Positions 24,511 to 32,920 of a stretch of DNA of 64,000 bases are shown one piece after another. A model generated the notes under the pieces. That model made no database searches, was not told where the DNA came from, and was given only the letters and a program-made list of their open reading frames with translations. The position numbers and the translations under genes were made by a program. This stretch comes from CAVQCJ01 sp963711005. Its GTDB lineage: Bacteria > Actinomycetota > Actinomycetes > Prado026. The DNA lies in assembly GCA_963711005.1 (NCBI GenBank), contig CAVQCJ010000002.1:1612001-1676000 (forward strand), written 5' to 3'. The stretch's first letter is position 1; every line of letters starts with the position of its first letter.

Positions 24511-25649
24511 AGCGACCGCTGTGTCGCGTAGAGGGCGGCGACCGACTCAGTCCATCGCTGCGGCGTGAAGCACCGTTCGTAGGCGGCTCGCGCGCGGGCG
24601 GACCAGGCCGCCCGGTCGATCTCGACCGAGGCCAGGGCCTGCGACCAGTCCGAGCGGGTAGCGCCGCGATCGACGACGAGGCCCACGTCTTCACCTGCGA
24701 TGACATCGGCGGCTCCGCTGCCGGCGACGGCAACACACGGAAGGCCGGCTGCCAGCGCTTCGAGAAGAACCGTCGGCAAGCCCTCGACCCAGCGGCTGGG
24801 CAGGACCAGTCCGGCGTAGCCCGGCATGCGGTCGCGCAGCGTGGCGCGGTCGATACCACCCATGAGCCTGACTTCGCCGGACGGGGCGCGATGCAGCTGC
24901 TCGGCCAGCGGTCCGTCGCCGTAGACGTCGAGACTGACGCCCTCCGGCCATTCGGCGAGCAGCTCCGCGATGCCCTTCTCGGGCGCGAGCCGTCCGACGT
25001 AGAGCCAGGCATCACTCAATGTCACCCGCGGAGTGGATCCGTACGGGTCGTCGACGAAGTTGGGGATGACCTGCAGTCGGGCAGCGTCGACACCGTAGGT
25101 TCGGTAGATCGATCGGGCCGCCTCGGTCAGCACGACCAGCGCGTCTGCGCGGTGCACGATCGGGTCGTTAAGCACTCCGTGTCGCCGGCCGATCGCAAGC
25201 GGCACGGTTGCCGCGCGTGAGCCTCGGTAGCAGCCGTGCCTTATTGCGGCGGTCGCGTCGCCGTCGGGGCAGGCGGTGCAGGTCTCGCCGTCGCGGTAGA
25301 GCGTGCCCGCCGCGCACATCGGGCGGAAGTTGTGCATGGTCGCGACCAGCGGACCCGACCATTCGGCCAGCCAGCGGGTACCGAAGTTCGGGAAGAGGTT
25401 GTGCACATGCACGACGTCCGGACGTAACGCTCTCAGCTCTTCCGTGGGGTCGGGCCCGTGCCCGCTCGCCACCGTCCATGCAGCCGCAAGCGGATACGTC
25501 CGCCGGCGCTCGCGTTCGTCGGTGTGCCGCGCTACCACGAGAACCTCGTGTCCCGCTGCGGTCAGCGCAGCGGCCTGAGCATCCACGACGACGTTCTCAC
25601 CGCTGGGCTGCCGCGACGAGTAGTAGCTGTGGACCAGCGCGATCCGCAT
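24474..25649 (-). CDS. Family 4 glycosyltransferase (GT-B)
   Basis: 391 residues from ATG 25649. N-terminal MRIALVHSYYSSRQPSGENV with the donor/acceptor domain, C-terminal GT1/GT4 domain with LYVGRLAPEKGI and the E-x7-E element EGLPTVLLEALAAG. A Cys-rich stretch (MCAAGTLYRDGETCTACPDG) at about 105-130 is characteristic of a GT4 subgroup. It adds a sugar to the lipid-linked repeat unit; donor unknown. Follows wecG with a 2-nt gap. Confidence 0.87.
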   Translation of the reverse strand: MRIALVHSYYSSRQPSGENVVVDAQAAALTAAGHEVLVVARHTDERERRRTYPLAAAWTVASGHGPDPTEELRALRPDVVHVHNLFPNFGTRWLAEWSGPLVATMHNFRPMCAAGTLYRDGETCTACPDGDATAAIRHGCYRGSRAATVPLAIGRRHGVLNDPIVHRADALVVLTEAARSIYRTYGVDAARLQVIPNFVDDPYGSTPRVTLSDAWLYVGRLAPEKGIAELLAEWPEGVSLDVYGDGPLAEQLHRAPSGEVRLMGGIDRATLRDRMPGYAGLVLPSRWVEGLPTVLLEALAAGLPCVAVAGSGAADVIAGEDVGLVVDRGATRSDWSQALASVEIDRAAWSARARAAYERCFTPQRWTESVAALYATQRSLYASVGTPLPVG

Positions 25650-25651
25650 GC

Positions 25652-26422
25652 TCAGCCCCGGCGCTTCAGGGCCGCCCGCAGGAAACGGGCGTTGCCGAAC
25701 AGGTAGCGCTTCCACAGCCGCCCTGGCTCCTGGCTGAGCCGGTGCACCCACTCGAGGCCGTTGTTCTGCATCCACGGTGCGGCCTCGGCCTTCGTTCCGG
25801 CCGCGAAGTCGAAGGCGGCGCCGACGGCGACGAACACCCGCTTCATCTCCTTGGCCATCCGGGCCACTTCGAAGTCCTGCTTGGGGGTGCCGAGCCCGAC
25901 CCAGACGACCTCAGCGCCGGACGCCTCGATCCGTGCCCGCTGCTGCGCCCGCTCGGCCCCGTCCAGCTCGCGGAACGGCGGACTCTCGACGCCCACGATC
26001 TGCGCCGCAGGAAACCTGGCGAGCAGGTTCTCGGTCAGGGCCTCGAGCACGTCGGGGGTCGAACCCAGCAGGTAGTGCCGCAGGCCGATGTCCTGTCCCA
26101 GGTCGAAGACGTCGAGGAAGAGGCCGGGCCCGCGTACGCGCTGCTTGGGGACGTCGGCGTCGGGGTACAGCAGGCGGTTGGCCCACACCACCGGGGTCCC
26201 GTCGGGAAGGTTGAGCATCGCGCGACGCAGCAGCTCGTGCAGCTCGGGCTCCCGGTCGGCGAGCGCAAGGGTGTAGGCGTTGCACAGGTGCACGTCCACG
26301 CCGGCGGCGAGCGGTGCGCGGGCCAGCCAGATGATCTTGTACGCGGCGTCCGCTGGGCTCAGGGCGGAGATCGGGATGCCGGCGCAGGCCAGGACCGCAT
26401 GGTCGGTCGTAGTGATCGCCAT
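25652..26422 (-). CDS. WecG/TagA/CpsF glycosyltransferase
   Basis: 256 residues. Family signatures: HLCNAYTLALADREPEL, NLPDGTPVVWANRLL, and VWVGLGTPKQDFEVARM. Transfers N-acetylmannosaminuronate or a related sugar to an undecaprenyl-linked acceptor. ATG 26422 preceded by AAGGGGAC. Divergent from the priming transferase. Confidence 0.9.
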   Translation of the reverse strand: MAITTTDHAVLACAGIPISALSPADAAYKIIWLARAPLAAGVDVHLCNAYTLALADREPELHELLRRAMLNLPDGTPVVWANRLLYPDADVPKQRVRGPGLFLDVFDLGQDIGLRHYLLGSTPDVLEALTENLLARFPAAQIVGVESPPFRELDGAERAQQRARIEASGAEVVWVGLGTPKQDFEVARMAKEMKRVFVAVGAAFDFAAGTKAEAAPWMQNNGLEWVHRLSQEPGRLWKRYLFGNARFLRAALKRRG

Positions 26423-26579
26423 CCGCGTCCCCTTGATCCCCTCGGGGCACGGCTACCCCTTTGAACTGCATCGGTCGATCGGGCAGACGGGTGAAGGCCC
26501 CGCACGAACCTGCCGATGCACCAGGTGAGGCGGGAGCGCTCTCGGCGCCCCGGCGCTGACCCGTGACGAGGGGGAGGAC

Positions 26580-28148
26580 GTGACCGACCTGGACGTACAC
26601 GCCGCCACCCCTGCGGCCACCCCCCAAGCGCCCGCGCATGCCCCCGAGGCTTCCGCGCGGCTCGCCAACATCCCGCCCGGTGAGCGCCGGCTGGCCCCGG
26701 ACAAGCTGGCCGCGACCGCCGAGCTCGTCGCACCGTCCCGGTTGCGCGACAGCCTGCCCAGCCGCGCCGTCAGCCTGGTCACCGCGCTCGTGGTGGTCGA
26801 TGCGCTGGCCATCAGCCTGGCGCTCACCATCGGCTACATCGGCCGCTTCGGCGCCACCGCGTCGACGGTCGGCCGCGGCGTCAGCGGGGTCGCCGTGTCG
26901 GTCCTGCTCGGTCTCGCCTGGCTGGCCACCATCGCGGCCCAGCGCGGCTACGAGCCGCGTTTCCTCGGGGTGGGCGGTGAGGAGTACGGCCGGGTCACGA
27001 AGGCGACGTTCGTCGTCTTCGGCGCCATGGCCATCGGCTCGTACATGGTGAAGTTCGAGCTGGCCCGCGGTTTCGTCGGGGTGGCGTTCCCGGTCGGGCT
27101 GTTCGCCTTGCTCGTGGGGCGCTTCACGGCGCGGCAGTGGCTGGTGCGGCAGCGCCGCTCCGGCCGCCTGTGCCACCGAGTGGTGGTGCTCGGCGAGCGT
27201 TCGTCCGTGTGCGACTTCACCGCTCAGCTTCGGCTCGAGCCACGGGCCGGTTTCACGGTCGTGGGCGCCTGCCTGCCCGACCGCGGCCAGACCCTGCGCT
27301 TCTCGGACGGCGTCGACGTTCTCGGCGACTACGGCGACGTGGCGTCGGTGGCTGTCGCTGTGCGCGCCGACGTGGTCGCGGTGACGGCGTCGGACAGCAT
27401 CACCCCGGAGAACCTGCGCCGGATCGCGTGGAGCCTGGAGGGCCTGGACGTCGACCTGGTCGTGGCGCCGGCGATGACGGACGTAGCCGGACCGCGGGTG
27501 TCGGTGCGACCGGTGGCCGGGCTGCCGCTGCTGTACGTCGACGAGCCGCGCTTCACCGGATGGCAGCGTCTCGCCAAGGGGACGATCGACCGGGTGGGCG
27601 CCTTGCTGGGGTTGGTCGTGCTCGCGCCGCTGCTGCTGGGCGTGGCCGTCGCGGTCCGGCTCACCTCCCGCGGCCCGGCGCTGTTCCGCCAGGAGCGGGT
27701 GGGTCTGGACGGCCGCGCCTTCCGGGTCTTCAAGTTCCGCACGATGGACGTGGACGCCGAGCAGCGCCGCGAGGAGCTCGGTGACCTCAACGAGGGCGAC
27801 GGGCTGCTGTTCAAGATCGCCGCGGACCCACGTGTCACCCGGATCGGCGCGTTCCTGCGCCGCACGTCGGTCGACGAGCTGCCGCAGCTGCTGAACGTCC
27901 TGCGCGGGAACATGTCGCTGGTCGGGCCCCGCCCGCTCGCAGTGGACGGCGAGGCGTTCGTCGACCACGAGCACCGCCGCCACCTGGTCAAGCCCGGGAT
28001 GACGGGGCTGTGGCAGGTGAGCGGCCGCGAGGAGCAGTCCTGGGACGACGCGGTCCGGCTGGACCTCTACTACGTCGAGAACTGGTCGCTGGCGATGGAC
28101 CTGCTGATCCTGGTCCGTACGGTCGTGACGGTGTTCCGCGGCCACTGA
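26580..28148 (+). CDS. Priming polyprenyl-phosphate sugar transferase
   Basis: 522 residues. N-terminal four-helix membrane region (about 58-180), a CoA-binding-like middle domain, a fifth helix and the bacterial sugar-transferase catalytic domain with KFRTMDVDAE and DELPQLLNVLRGNMSLVGPRP. Initiates exopolysaccharide repeat units by moving sugar-1-phosphate onto undecaprenyl phosphate. GTG 26580 follows GGGGGAGG. The 157-nt divergent space with wecG holds G/C-rich runs but no site I can assign. Confidence 0.92.
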   Translation: MTDLDVHAATPAATPQAPAHAPEASARLANIPPGERRLAPDKLAATAELVAPSRLRDSLPSRAVSLVTALVVVDALAISLALTIGYIGRFGATASTVGRGVSGVAVSVLLGLAWLATIAAQRGYEPRFLGVGGEEYGRVTKATFVVFGAMAIGSYMVKFELARGFVGVAFPVGLFALLVGRFTARQWLVRQRRSGRLCHRVVVLGERSSVCDFTAQLRLEPRAGFTVVGACLPDRGQTLRFSDGVDVLGDYGDVASVAVAVRADVVAVTASDSITPENLRRIAWSLEGLDVDLVVAPAMTDVAGPRVSVRPVAGLPLLYVDEPRFTGWQRLAKGTIDRVGALLGLVVLAPLLLGVAVAVRLTSRGPALFRQERVGLDGRAFRVFKFRTMDVDAEQRREELGDLNEGDGLLFKIAADPRVTRIGAFLRRTSVDELPQLLNVLRGNMSLVGPRPLAVDGEAFVDHEHRRHLVKPGMTGLWQVSGREEQSWDDAVRLDLYYVENWSLAMDLLILVRTVVTVFRGH

Positions 28149-28166
28149 GCGCGCGATGATCGGCGG

Positions 28167-28541
28167 GTGGCCGACCAGGAGGACGTGCGCCGGATCGCGT
28201 TGTCGCTGCCGCACACCGTCGAGGGCACCGACCGGTTCGCGTTCAGCGTCCTGAACAAGGGGAAGTACAAGGGCTTCGCCTGGTCCTGGATGGAGCGCGT
28301 CGCCGTGCGCCGACCCAAGGTCGAGAACCTGGACGTCCTCGCGGTCCGCGTCGCCGGGCCGGCGGAGAAGGAGGAGCTGCTGGCGGCGGACCCGGCGAAG
28401 TTCTTCACCGAGCCGCACTACAACGGCTTCCCGGCCGTGCTGGTCCGGCTGGCCGCGGTCGACGTCGACGAGCTGCGCGAGCTCCTCACCGACGCCTGGA
28501 CCTGCCAGGCCCCGGTGTCGTTGCGCCCGCTGGAGGGCTAG
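28167..28541 (+). CDS. MmcQ/YjbR family protein
   Basis: 124 residues, GTG start. MmcQ/YjbR fold (double wing): VRRIALSLPHTVEGTDRFAFSV at the N-terminus, then EPHYNGFPAVLVRLAAVD. DNA binding has been proposed for the family, but no role is proven. GATGAT lies 6 nt before the start, so it may be leaderless. Ends 0 nt from the convergent dtd stop. Confidence 0.82.
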   Translation: MADQEDVRRIALSLPHTVEGTDRFAFSVLNKGKYKGFAWSWMERVAVRRPKVENLDVLAVRVAGPAEKEELLAADPAKFFTEPHYNGFPAVLVRLAAVDVDELRELLTDAWTCQAPVSLRPLEG

Positions 28542-28967
28542 CTACGCCTCGAGGATGAGGGTGCACGGGCCGTCGTTCACCAGCTCGACCCGCATCTGGG
28601 CGCCGAACGCGCCGGTCTCGACGTGCGCCCCGAGCCCGCGCAGGATCGCGCAGAACTCCTCGACCACCGGCTCCGCCACCGGCCCGGGCGCCGCCGCCGA
28701 CCAGCCGGGCCGTCGGCCCTTCGCCGTGTCCGCGTACAGGGTGAACTGGCTGACCACGAGCACCGGCGCGGACAGGTCCGACGCGGACTGCTCGCCGTCC
28801 ATGATGCGCAGTCCCCAGATCTTGGCCGCGAGCCGCTCGGCCTGGGGTCGTCCGTCCCCGTGCGTCACCCCGAGCAGCACCAGCAGCCCGGGACCGTCGA
28901 CCGCTCCGACCGTCTCGCCCCCGACCGTGACCGACGCACCGTCGACGACCTGCACCACCGCACGCAT
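28542..28967 (-). CDS. dtd: D-aminoacyl-tRNA deacylase
   Basis: 141 residues from ATG 28967. Removes D-amino acids (and glycine) from tRNAs. Starts MRAVVQVVDGASVTV; the active-site SQFTLYADTAKGRRP motif is intact. The usual C-terminal NxGPxT is altered to NDGPCT, which keeps the Gly-Pro pair. A single housekeeping gene between unrelated neighbours. Confidence 0.92.
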   Translation of the reverse strand: MRAVVQVVDGASVTVGGETVGAVDGPGLLVLLGVTHGDGRPQAERLAAKIWGLRIMDGEQSASDLSAPVLVVSQFTLYADTAKGRRPGWSAAAPGPVAEPVVEEFCAILRGLGAHVETGAFGAQMRVELVNDGPCTLILEA

Positions 28968-29022
28968 GCGGCCATCGTGTCGTACGCACCCTGCGAAGGA
29001 CGGCCGGCCGGACCGGAGGATG

Positions 29023-29358
29023 ATGGCGCGTGTGCGGGCCAGATGGTGCGCGATCGTGGCGGCGGTGTGGGCGCTGGGATACGTCCTGGTGTACGTGTTC
29101 GTCGTCCGCAGCCAGGGCAACGACGTCGCCTGGTGGTATGTCGGTCTGGTCTGGCTGGCGAGCATGCTCGCGTCGTCGGTCGTGTTCGTCCGCAGCCCGC
29201 GGCCGCCGCTGATGGCCGCGCTCGTGCTGTACGTCGGGTGCGTGCTCGTCGCGGCGCTCACGATCGGGCTGCTGCTGCTCCCCTCTGTCCTCGCGACCGC
29301 CCTGGCCGCCGTGTACGTCGGCGTGGCCCCGACCGGGGATCAGCAGGGGACCACCTGA
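29023..29358 (+). CDS. Small polytopic membrane protein, unknown
   Basis: 111 residues with four hydrophobic segments (WCAIVAAVWALGYVLVYVFVV; YVGLVWLASMLASSVVFV; LMAALVLYVGCVLVAALTIGLLLL; a fourth short one) and a polar tail. GGAGG lies just ahead of ATG 29023 (ATG 29020 is the alternative but too close). Overlaps the end of the next, convergent membrane protein gene. I do not recognise the family. Confidence 0.6.
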   Translation: MARVRARWCAIVAAVWALGYVLVYVFVVRSQGNDVAWWYVGLVWLASMLASSVVFVRSPRPPLMAALVLYVGCVLVAALTIGLLLLPSVLATALAAVYVGVAPTGDQQGTT

Positions 29359-29825
29359 GTCATCCGCGCCATCTCGACAGCGGCGCCGACGGCCAAGACG
29401 AGCCCGACCACCGCGACCGCGGGCAGGATCCAGGCCGCGCCCCACGGCGCCGTCCGCACGCTGGGCCACCAGCCCTGAGCCCTCGCCCGGCGGCCGACGG
29501 CGTAGACCACGAGCAGCGGCGGCACCAGCAGGGCCAGCTCGACGACGAGCCCGACCCGGTCGCCGTTCTGGTCCGTGGACAGCTGCCAGCCGAAGAGCAT
29601 GAGCATCAGCGCGAGCCAGCCGGCGTTGAGGACCGGGTGCCGGGGCCGCTCGTTCGGCACCTGGTCCTTGCTGAACAGGAGGAGCATCCAGACCAGGCCG
29701 TAGACGAGGGCGACCAGGCCGGCTCCCAGCATCACCGCGAACCACGTCTCGGGCCCCACGTACTGCCCGCAGATCGTCTCGCCGCCCACGCTGCTCCACC
29801 CCCGCCCGCCGTCGCCCTTCATCAT
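29340..29825 (-). CDS. Polytopic membrane protein, unknown
   Basis: 161 residues with four to five membrane segments (FAVMLGAGLVALVYGLVWMLLLF, AGWLALMLMLFGW, LVVELALLVPPLLVVYAVG, ILPAVAVVGLVLAVGAAV). Start ATG 29825 or the ATG one codon downstream. No family recognised. Overlaps its convergent neighbour by 19 nt at the 3' ends. Confidence 0.6.
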   Translation of the reverse strand: MMKGDGGRGWSSVGGETICGQYVGPETWFAVMLGAGLVALVYGLVWMLLLFSKDQVPNERPRHPVLNAGWLALMLMLFGWQLSTDQNGDRVGLVVELALLVPPLLVVYAVGRRARAQGWWPSVRTAPWGAAWILPAVAVVGLVLAVGAAVEMARMTQVVPC

Positions 29826-29860
29826 CGCCCGGGAGCGCGTGGCTGCGGGTGGCTATCGGC

Positions 29861-32755
29861 TCAGCGCCCGAAGAGGCCGCGCTTCTTCTTCTTGCCGTCG
29901 TCCTTGCCTGGCGGGCCCTGGCGCGCGGGCGCGGCCTGACCGCTCGGGGTGGCACCGCCGTTGCCGCTCGCGCCGTTGCCACTGCCGCCGTTGGACGGCT
30001 TGGAGTCCTCGTTGCCGCTCGCGAACAGACCGGACAGCTCGCGCAGCAGCGCCGCGGTGTCGGTCTGACCCTGGCCGTGGCCAGGCTCGTCGGGCTGGAC
30101 CGGCGGGGCTTCGTCGGGGACGTCGTCGACCTCCGCCTCCTGCGCGCGGATGGCCTGCGCGACGGCGCTGGACGCCTCGGCGTTGATCTGGGTCAGCATG
30201 TGCGCCACGGCGGTGGTGTCAGCCGCCGCACCGACGGAGGCCAGCTCGCCGTGCTCGGCGACCCGGTCGGCCTCCTCCTCGGCGGCCAGGCGTGCGGCCT
30301 GGGCCTCGGCCTGCATCGCGGCCTCCGCGGCGGCGGCGTCCATGGCCTTGCGGTTCGCCTCGTTCTCGGCAGAGATCCGGGCCAGCTCGAGCTCGGCGGC
30401 GAGCCGCTGCGCCTCTTCGTCGGCCGCGGCACGGCTGGCCTCCTCGGCGGCGACGCGAGCGGCCTCTTCGGCGGCGATCCGGGCGGCCTCTTCCTCGGCC
30501 GCGATGCGGGCGGCATCCGCCTCGGCGGCGAGCCGCGCGGCCTCCTCCTCGGCGGCCAGCCGGGCGTCCTCCTCGGCGGCGAGTCGGGCCGCCTCGAGCT
30601 CGGCGGCGATGCGGATCGCCTCTTCCTCGGCGGCGATGCGGGCCGCCTCCTCGGCGGCGAGCCGGGCGGCCTCCTCCTCGGCTGCGGCGCGCGCGGCCTC
30701 GAGCTCGGCGGCGATCCGGTTCGCCTCTTCCTCGGCGGCGATGCGGGCCGCCTCCTCGGCGGCGATGCCGGGCGGCCTCTCCTCGGCGGCGAGCCGGGCA
30801 GCCTCCTCCTCGGCGGCGAGCCGGGCAGCCTCCTCCTCGGCGGCGAGCCGGGCAGCCTCCTCCTCTGCGGCGAGCCGGGCAGCCTCCTCCTCGGCGGCGA
30901 GCCGGGCCGCCTCCTCTTCGGCGGCGATGCGGGCCGCCTCTTCCTCGGCTGCGGCGCGCGCGGCCTCGAGCTCGGCGGCGATCCGCGCGGCTTCCTCCTC
31001 GGCGGCGATCCGGGCCGCCTCCTCCTCGGCGGCGAGCCGGGACTCGTGCTCGGCCCACGCCTCGGGCTCAGCGGCGGCCCGCTCCGCGGCGAGCCATTCG
31101 GCGTGGTCGGCCCAGGCGGGTTCCTCGGCGTCGGCGCGGGCGGCGGCGAGCCATTCGGCGTGGTCGGCCCAGGCGGGTTCCTCGGCGTCGGCGCGGGCGG
31201 CGGCGAGCCATTCGGCGTGGTCGGCCCAGGCGGGTTCCTCGGCGTCGGCGCGGGCAGCGGCGAGCCATTCGGCGTGGTCGGCCCAGGCGGGTTCCTCGGC
31301 GTCGGCGCGGGCAGCGGCGAGCCATTCGGCGTGGTCGGCCCAGGCCTGCTCCTCGGCTGCCGTCCGCTCGGCCGCGAGCCGGGCGTCGTGCTCGGCCCAC
31401 GCCTCGACCTCGGCGGCCGCCACCTCGGTCGCGAGCCGCTCCGCGTACTCGGCCCACGCCTCGACCTCGGCCCTGGCCCGCTCGGCGGCCGTCCAGTCCG
31501 CGTGCGCCTGCCAGGCCTCGTCCTCGGCCTCGGCGCGCTGCTCGGCCATCCAGAGGCGGTGGAACCGCCAGGCCTCGGACTCCGCGGCCGCGCGCTGGAC
31601 GACAAGCCAGGCGCGGTGGTCCTCGTGCGCCTCGGCCTCGACCTCGCGGCGAGCCGAGTCCCGGACCGCGGCTCGCTCCGACTGGATCCGGTTCAGCTCC
31701 TTGAGCCGGGCTGCCTCGACCTCGGTGGCGATCTCTTCCGCCTCGCGGCGCCGGCGCTGTCCGTCGTCCTCGACTACGCGCAGGTGCGCCTTGCGCGCGT
31801 TGTTGTCGCGGGCCTCTTCGTCGGCGACCAGCTCGGCCAGGGTGCGCGAGGGCGCTTCGGCCTCGACCTCGGCCGCGGCCTGCGCGAAGGCCTCCACGTA
31901 CGCGTCGGGGTCCGGCTCTGCGTCCGGCTCGAGCATCGAGGCCAGCGCCCGCCGGACCCGCTCGACCGAGTCGGCCAGCTCGGCCTCGCTCGGCTCGTCG
32001 TCCTCGACCCAGTCGTCGTCCGACGCGGTGTGCCCGGGCTCGTCGGCCTCGGTGTCGACCTCGACCAGGCCGGCCTCCAGCAGGGCGTGCACAACCTGAG
32101 CGGCCTCGTACAACGTGTACCCGCAGTCGGACGCGAGATCGGCCAGCGACCGCTCGCCGTCGACCTTGCAGAGCATCGCCCACTCGCCCGGGCCCAGGAC
32201 GACGTCGTCGGTCGCCCCGCCCTGCGCGGAGAGCATCGGGACGGTGTCGGGCCCGCCGAGCTGTTCGGAGAGCTGGTCCCAGCGGATGCGGCGGCGGCGC
32301 AGCTCGGCCAGCAGCTCGGGGACAGGCTGCGGCGGGGCGACGTCCTGGCGCGCCTTCTTGTTCTTGCGGAACTTGTTGCTGGCGACGTCCCAGCGCATGA
32401 GGTCGGTCAGCATGTCGACCAGCTGCTCGGACACGAACGCCTCGACGACGTCGCGGTCGACGAAGCCCAGGTAGACGAGCAGCTCGCCCAGCCGCCAGCC
32501 CTGCAGCTCGGTGCGCTGGATCTCCAGCGCCTCCGCCAGAGTCTCGGGCGCGAGCGAGCCGGACGACATCAGCCGGGCCCCGAGCAGGGGCCGCCGGCCG
32601 GGAACGAAGACCGAGTAGACGGAGCCGTCACGCAGATAGACCTCTGCCTCCTCCCCGGAGACATTGGTCGCATGGAGGCACCCCGTCGACCCCTGGGCCC
32701 CCAGATCGAGAAGGACCTGTTCCAAGGGGCTGGTCAGGAGGTCGCTGTCGAGCAT
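29861..32755 (-). CDS. DUF4388 protein with very long Ala/Glu/Arg helical repeats
   Basis: 964 residues from ATG 32755 (GGAGGGAGG upstream). Residues 1 to about 150 are DUF4388 (QVLLDLGAQGSTGCLHA, RDGSVYSVFVPG); a winged-helix-like segment follows at about 190-230. From about 330 to 860 the chain is almost pure helix: W-rich 19-residue units (AWADHAEWLAAARADAEEP, four near-identical), then dozens of 9-residue EEEAARLAA/EEEAARIAA units. The tail is Gly/Ser/Asn/Pro-rich and ends KKKKRGLFGR. The repeat pattern suggests a coiled coil or a single stable alpha-helix, TolA-like. Role unknown; DUF4388 occurs in signalling and motility proteins. Confidence 0.8.
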   Translation of the reverse strand: MLDSDLLTSPLEQVLLDLGAQGSTGCLHATNVSGEEAEVYLRDGSVYSVFVPGRRPLLGARLMSSGSLAPETLAEALEIQRTELQGWRLGELLVYLGFVDRDVVEAFVSEQLVDMLTDLMRWDVASNKFRKNKKARQDVAPPQPVPELLAELRRRRIRWDQLSEQLGGPDTVPMLSAQGGATDDVVLGPGEWAMLCKVDGERSLADLASDCGYTLYEAAQVVHALLEAGLVEVDTEADEPGHTASDDDWVEDDEPSEAELADSVERVRRALASMLEPDAEPDPDAYVEAFAQAAAEVEAEAPSRTLAELVADEEARDNNARKAHLRVVEDDGQRRRREAEEIATEVEAARLKELNRIQSERAAVRDSARREVEAEAHEDHRAWLVVQRAAAESEAWRFHRLWMAEQRAEAEDEAWQAHADWTAAERARAEVEAWAEYAERLATEVAAAEVEAWAEHDARLAAERTAAEEQAWADHAEWLAAARADAEEPAWADHAEWLAAARADAEEPAWADHAEWLAAARADAEEPAWADHAEWLAAARADAEEPAWADHAEWLAAERAAAEPEAWAEHESRLAAEEEAARIAAEEEAARIAAELEAARAAAEEEAARIAAEEEAARLAAEEEAARLAAEEEAARLAAEEEAARLAAEEEAARLAAEERPPGIAAEEAARIAAEEEANRIAAELEAARAAAEEEAARLAAEEAARIAAEEEAIRIAAELEAARLAAEEDARLAAEEEAARLAAEADAARIAAEEEAARIAAEEAARVAAEEASRAAADEEAQRLAAELELARISAENEANRKAMDAAAAEAAMQAEAQAARLAAEEEADRVAEHGELASVGAAADTTAVAHMLTQINAEASSAVAQAIRAQEAEVDDVPDEAPPVQPDEPGHGQGQTDTAALLRELSGLFASGNEDSKPSNGGSGNGASGNGGATPSGQAAPARQGPPGKDDGKKKKRGLFGR
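30440..31345. repeat. 27-bp and 57-bp in-frame repeats of the helical protein
   Basis: 30440-31040 is built of degenerate 27-bp units (9 residues). 31092-31319 holds four nearly identical 57-bp units (19 residues). The high identity of the 57-bp units indicates recent duplication. Confidence 0.85.
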
Positions 32756-32829
32756 CGATCGCCTCCCTCCGCCAACCCCTGGATAACGTCCCATCGGCAC
32801 ATCGAGCCGCTGTGTTGAGCCTGTTCGCC

Positions 32830-32845
32830 GTCACTCGTTCGGGTG
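32830..32845 (-). promoter_or_regulatory. Partial copy of the shared promoter-like motif, upstream of DUF4388 gene
   Basis: GTCACTCGTTCGGGTG on the + strand, 75 nt before ATG 32755. Matches the elements at 19155 and 20044 over the GTCACYC and GGG blocks and is itself a near-palindrome. Confidence 0.4.
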
Positions 32846-32920
32846 CCTGGGCCGGCGGCGCCCGGTTGGTCCGGAGTGCCGCGATTACGCCGCCTGGGCG
32901 AACGTGACACCATGCATTCC

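Noticed and set aside
31092..31319. CRISPR-like or satellite array of 57-bp units
   Set aside because: Units are contiguous and in frame, encoding a 19-residue helical repeat.
29849..32818. Long open frame (about 989 codons) on the + strand opposite the DUF4388 gene
   Set aside because: It is a mirror of the Ala/Glu/Arg repeat codons; composition is Gly/Leu/Arg low complexity without any domain, while the minus strand has a ribosome site and a real N-terminal domain.
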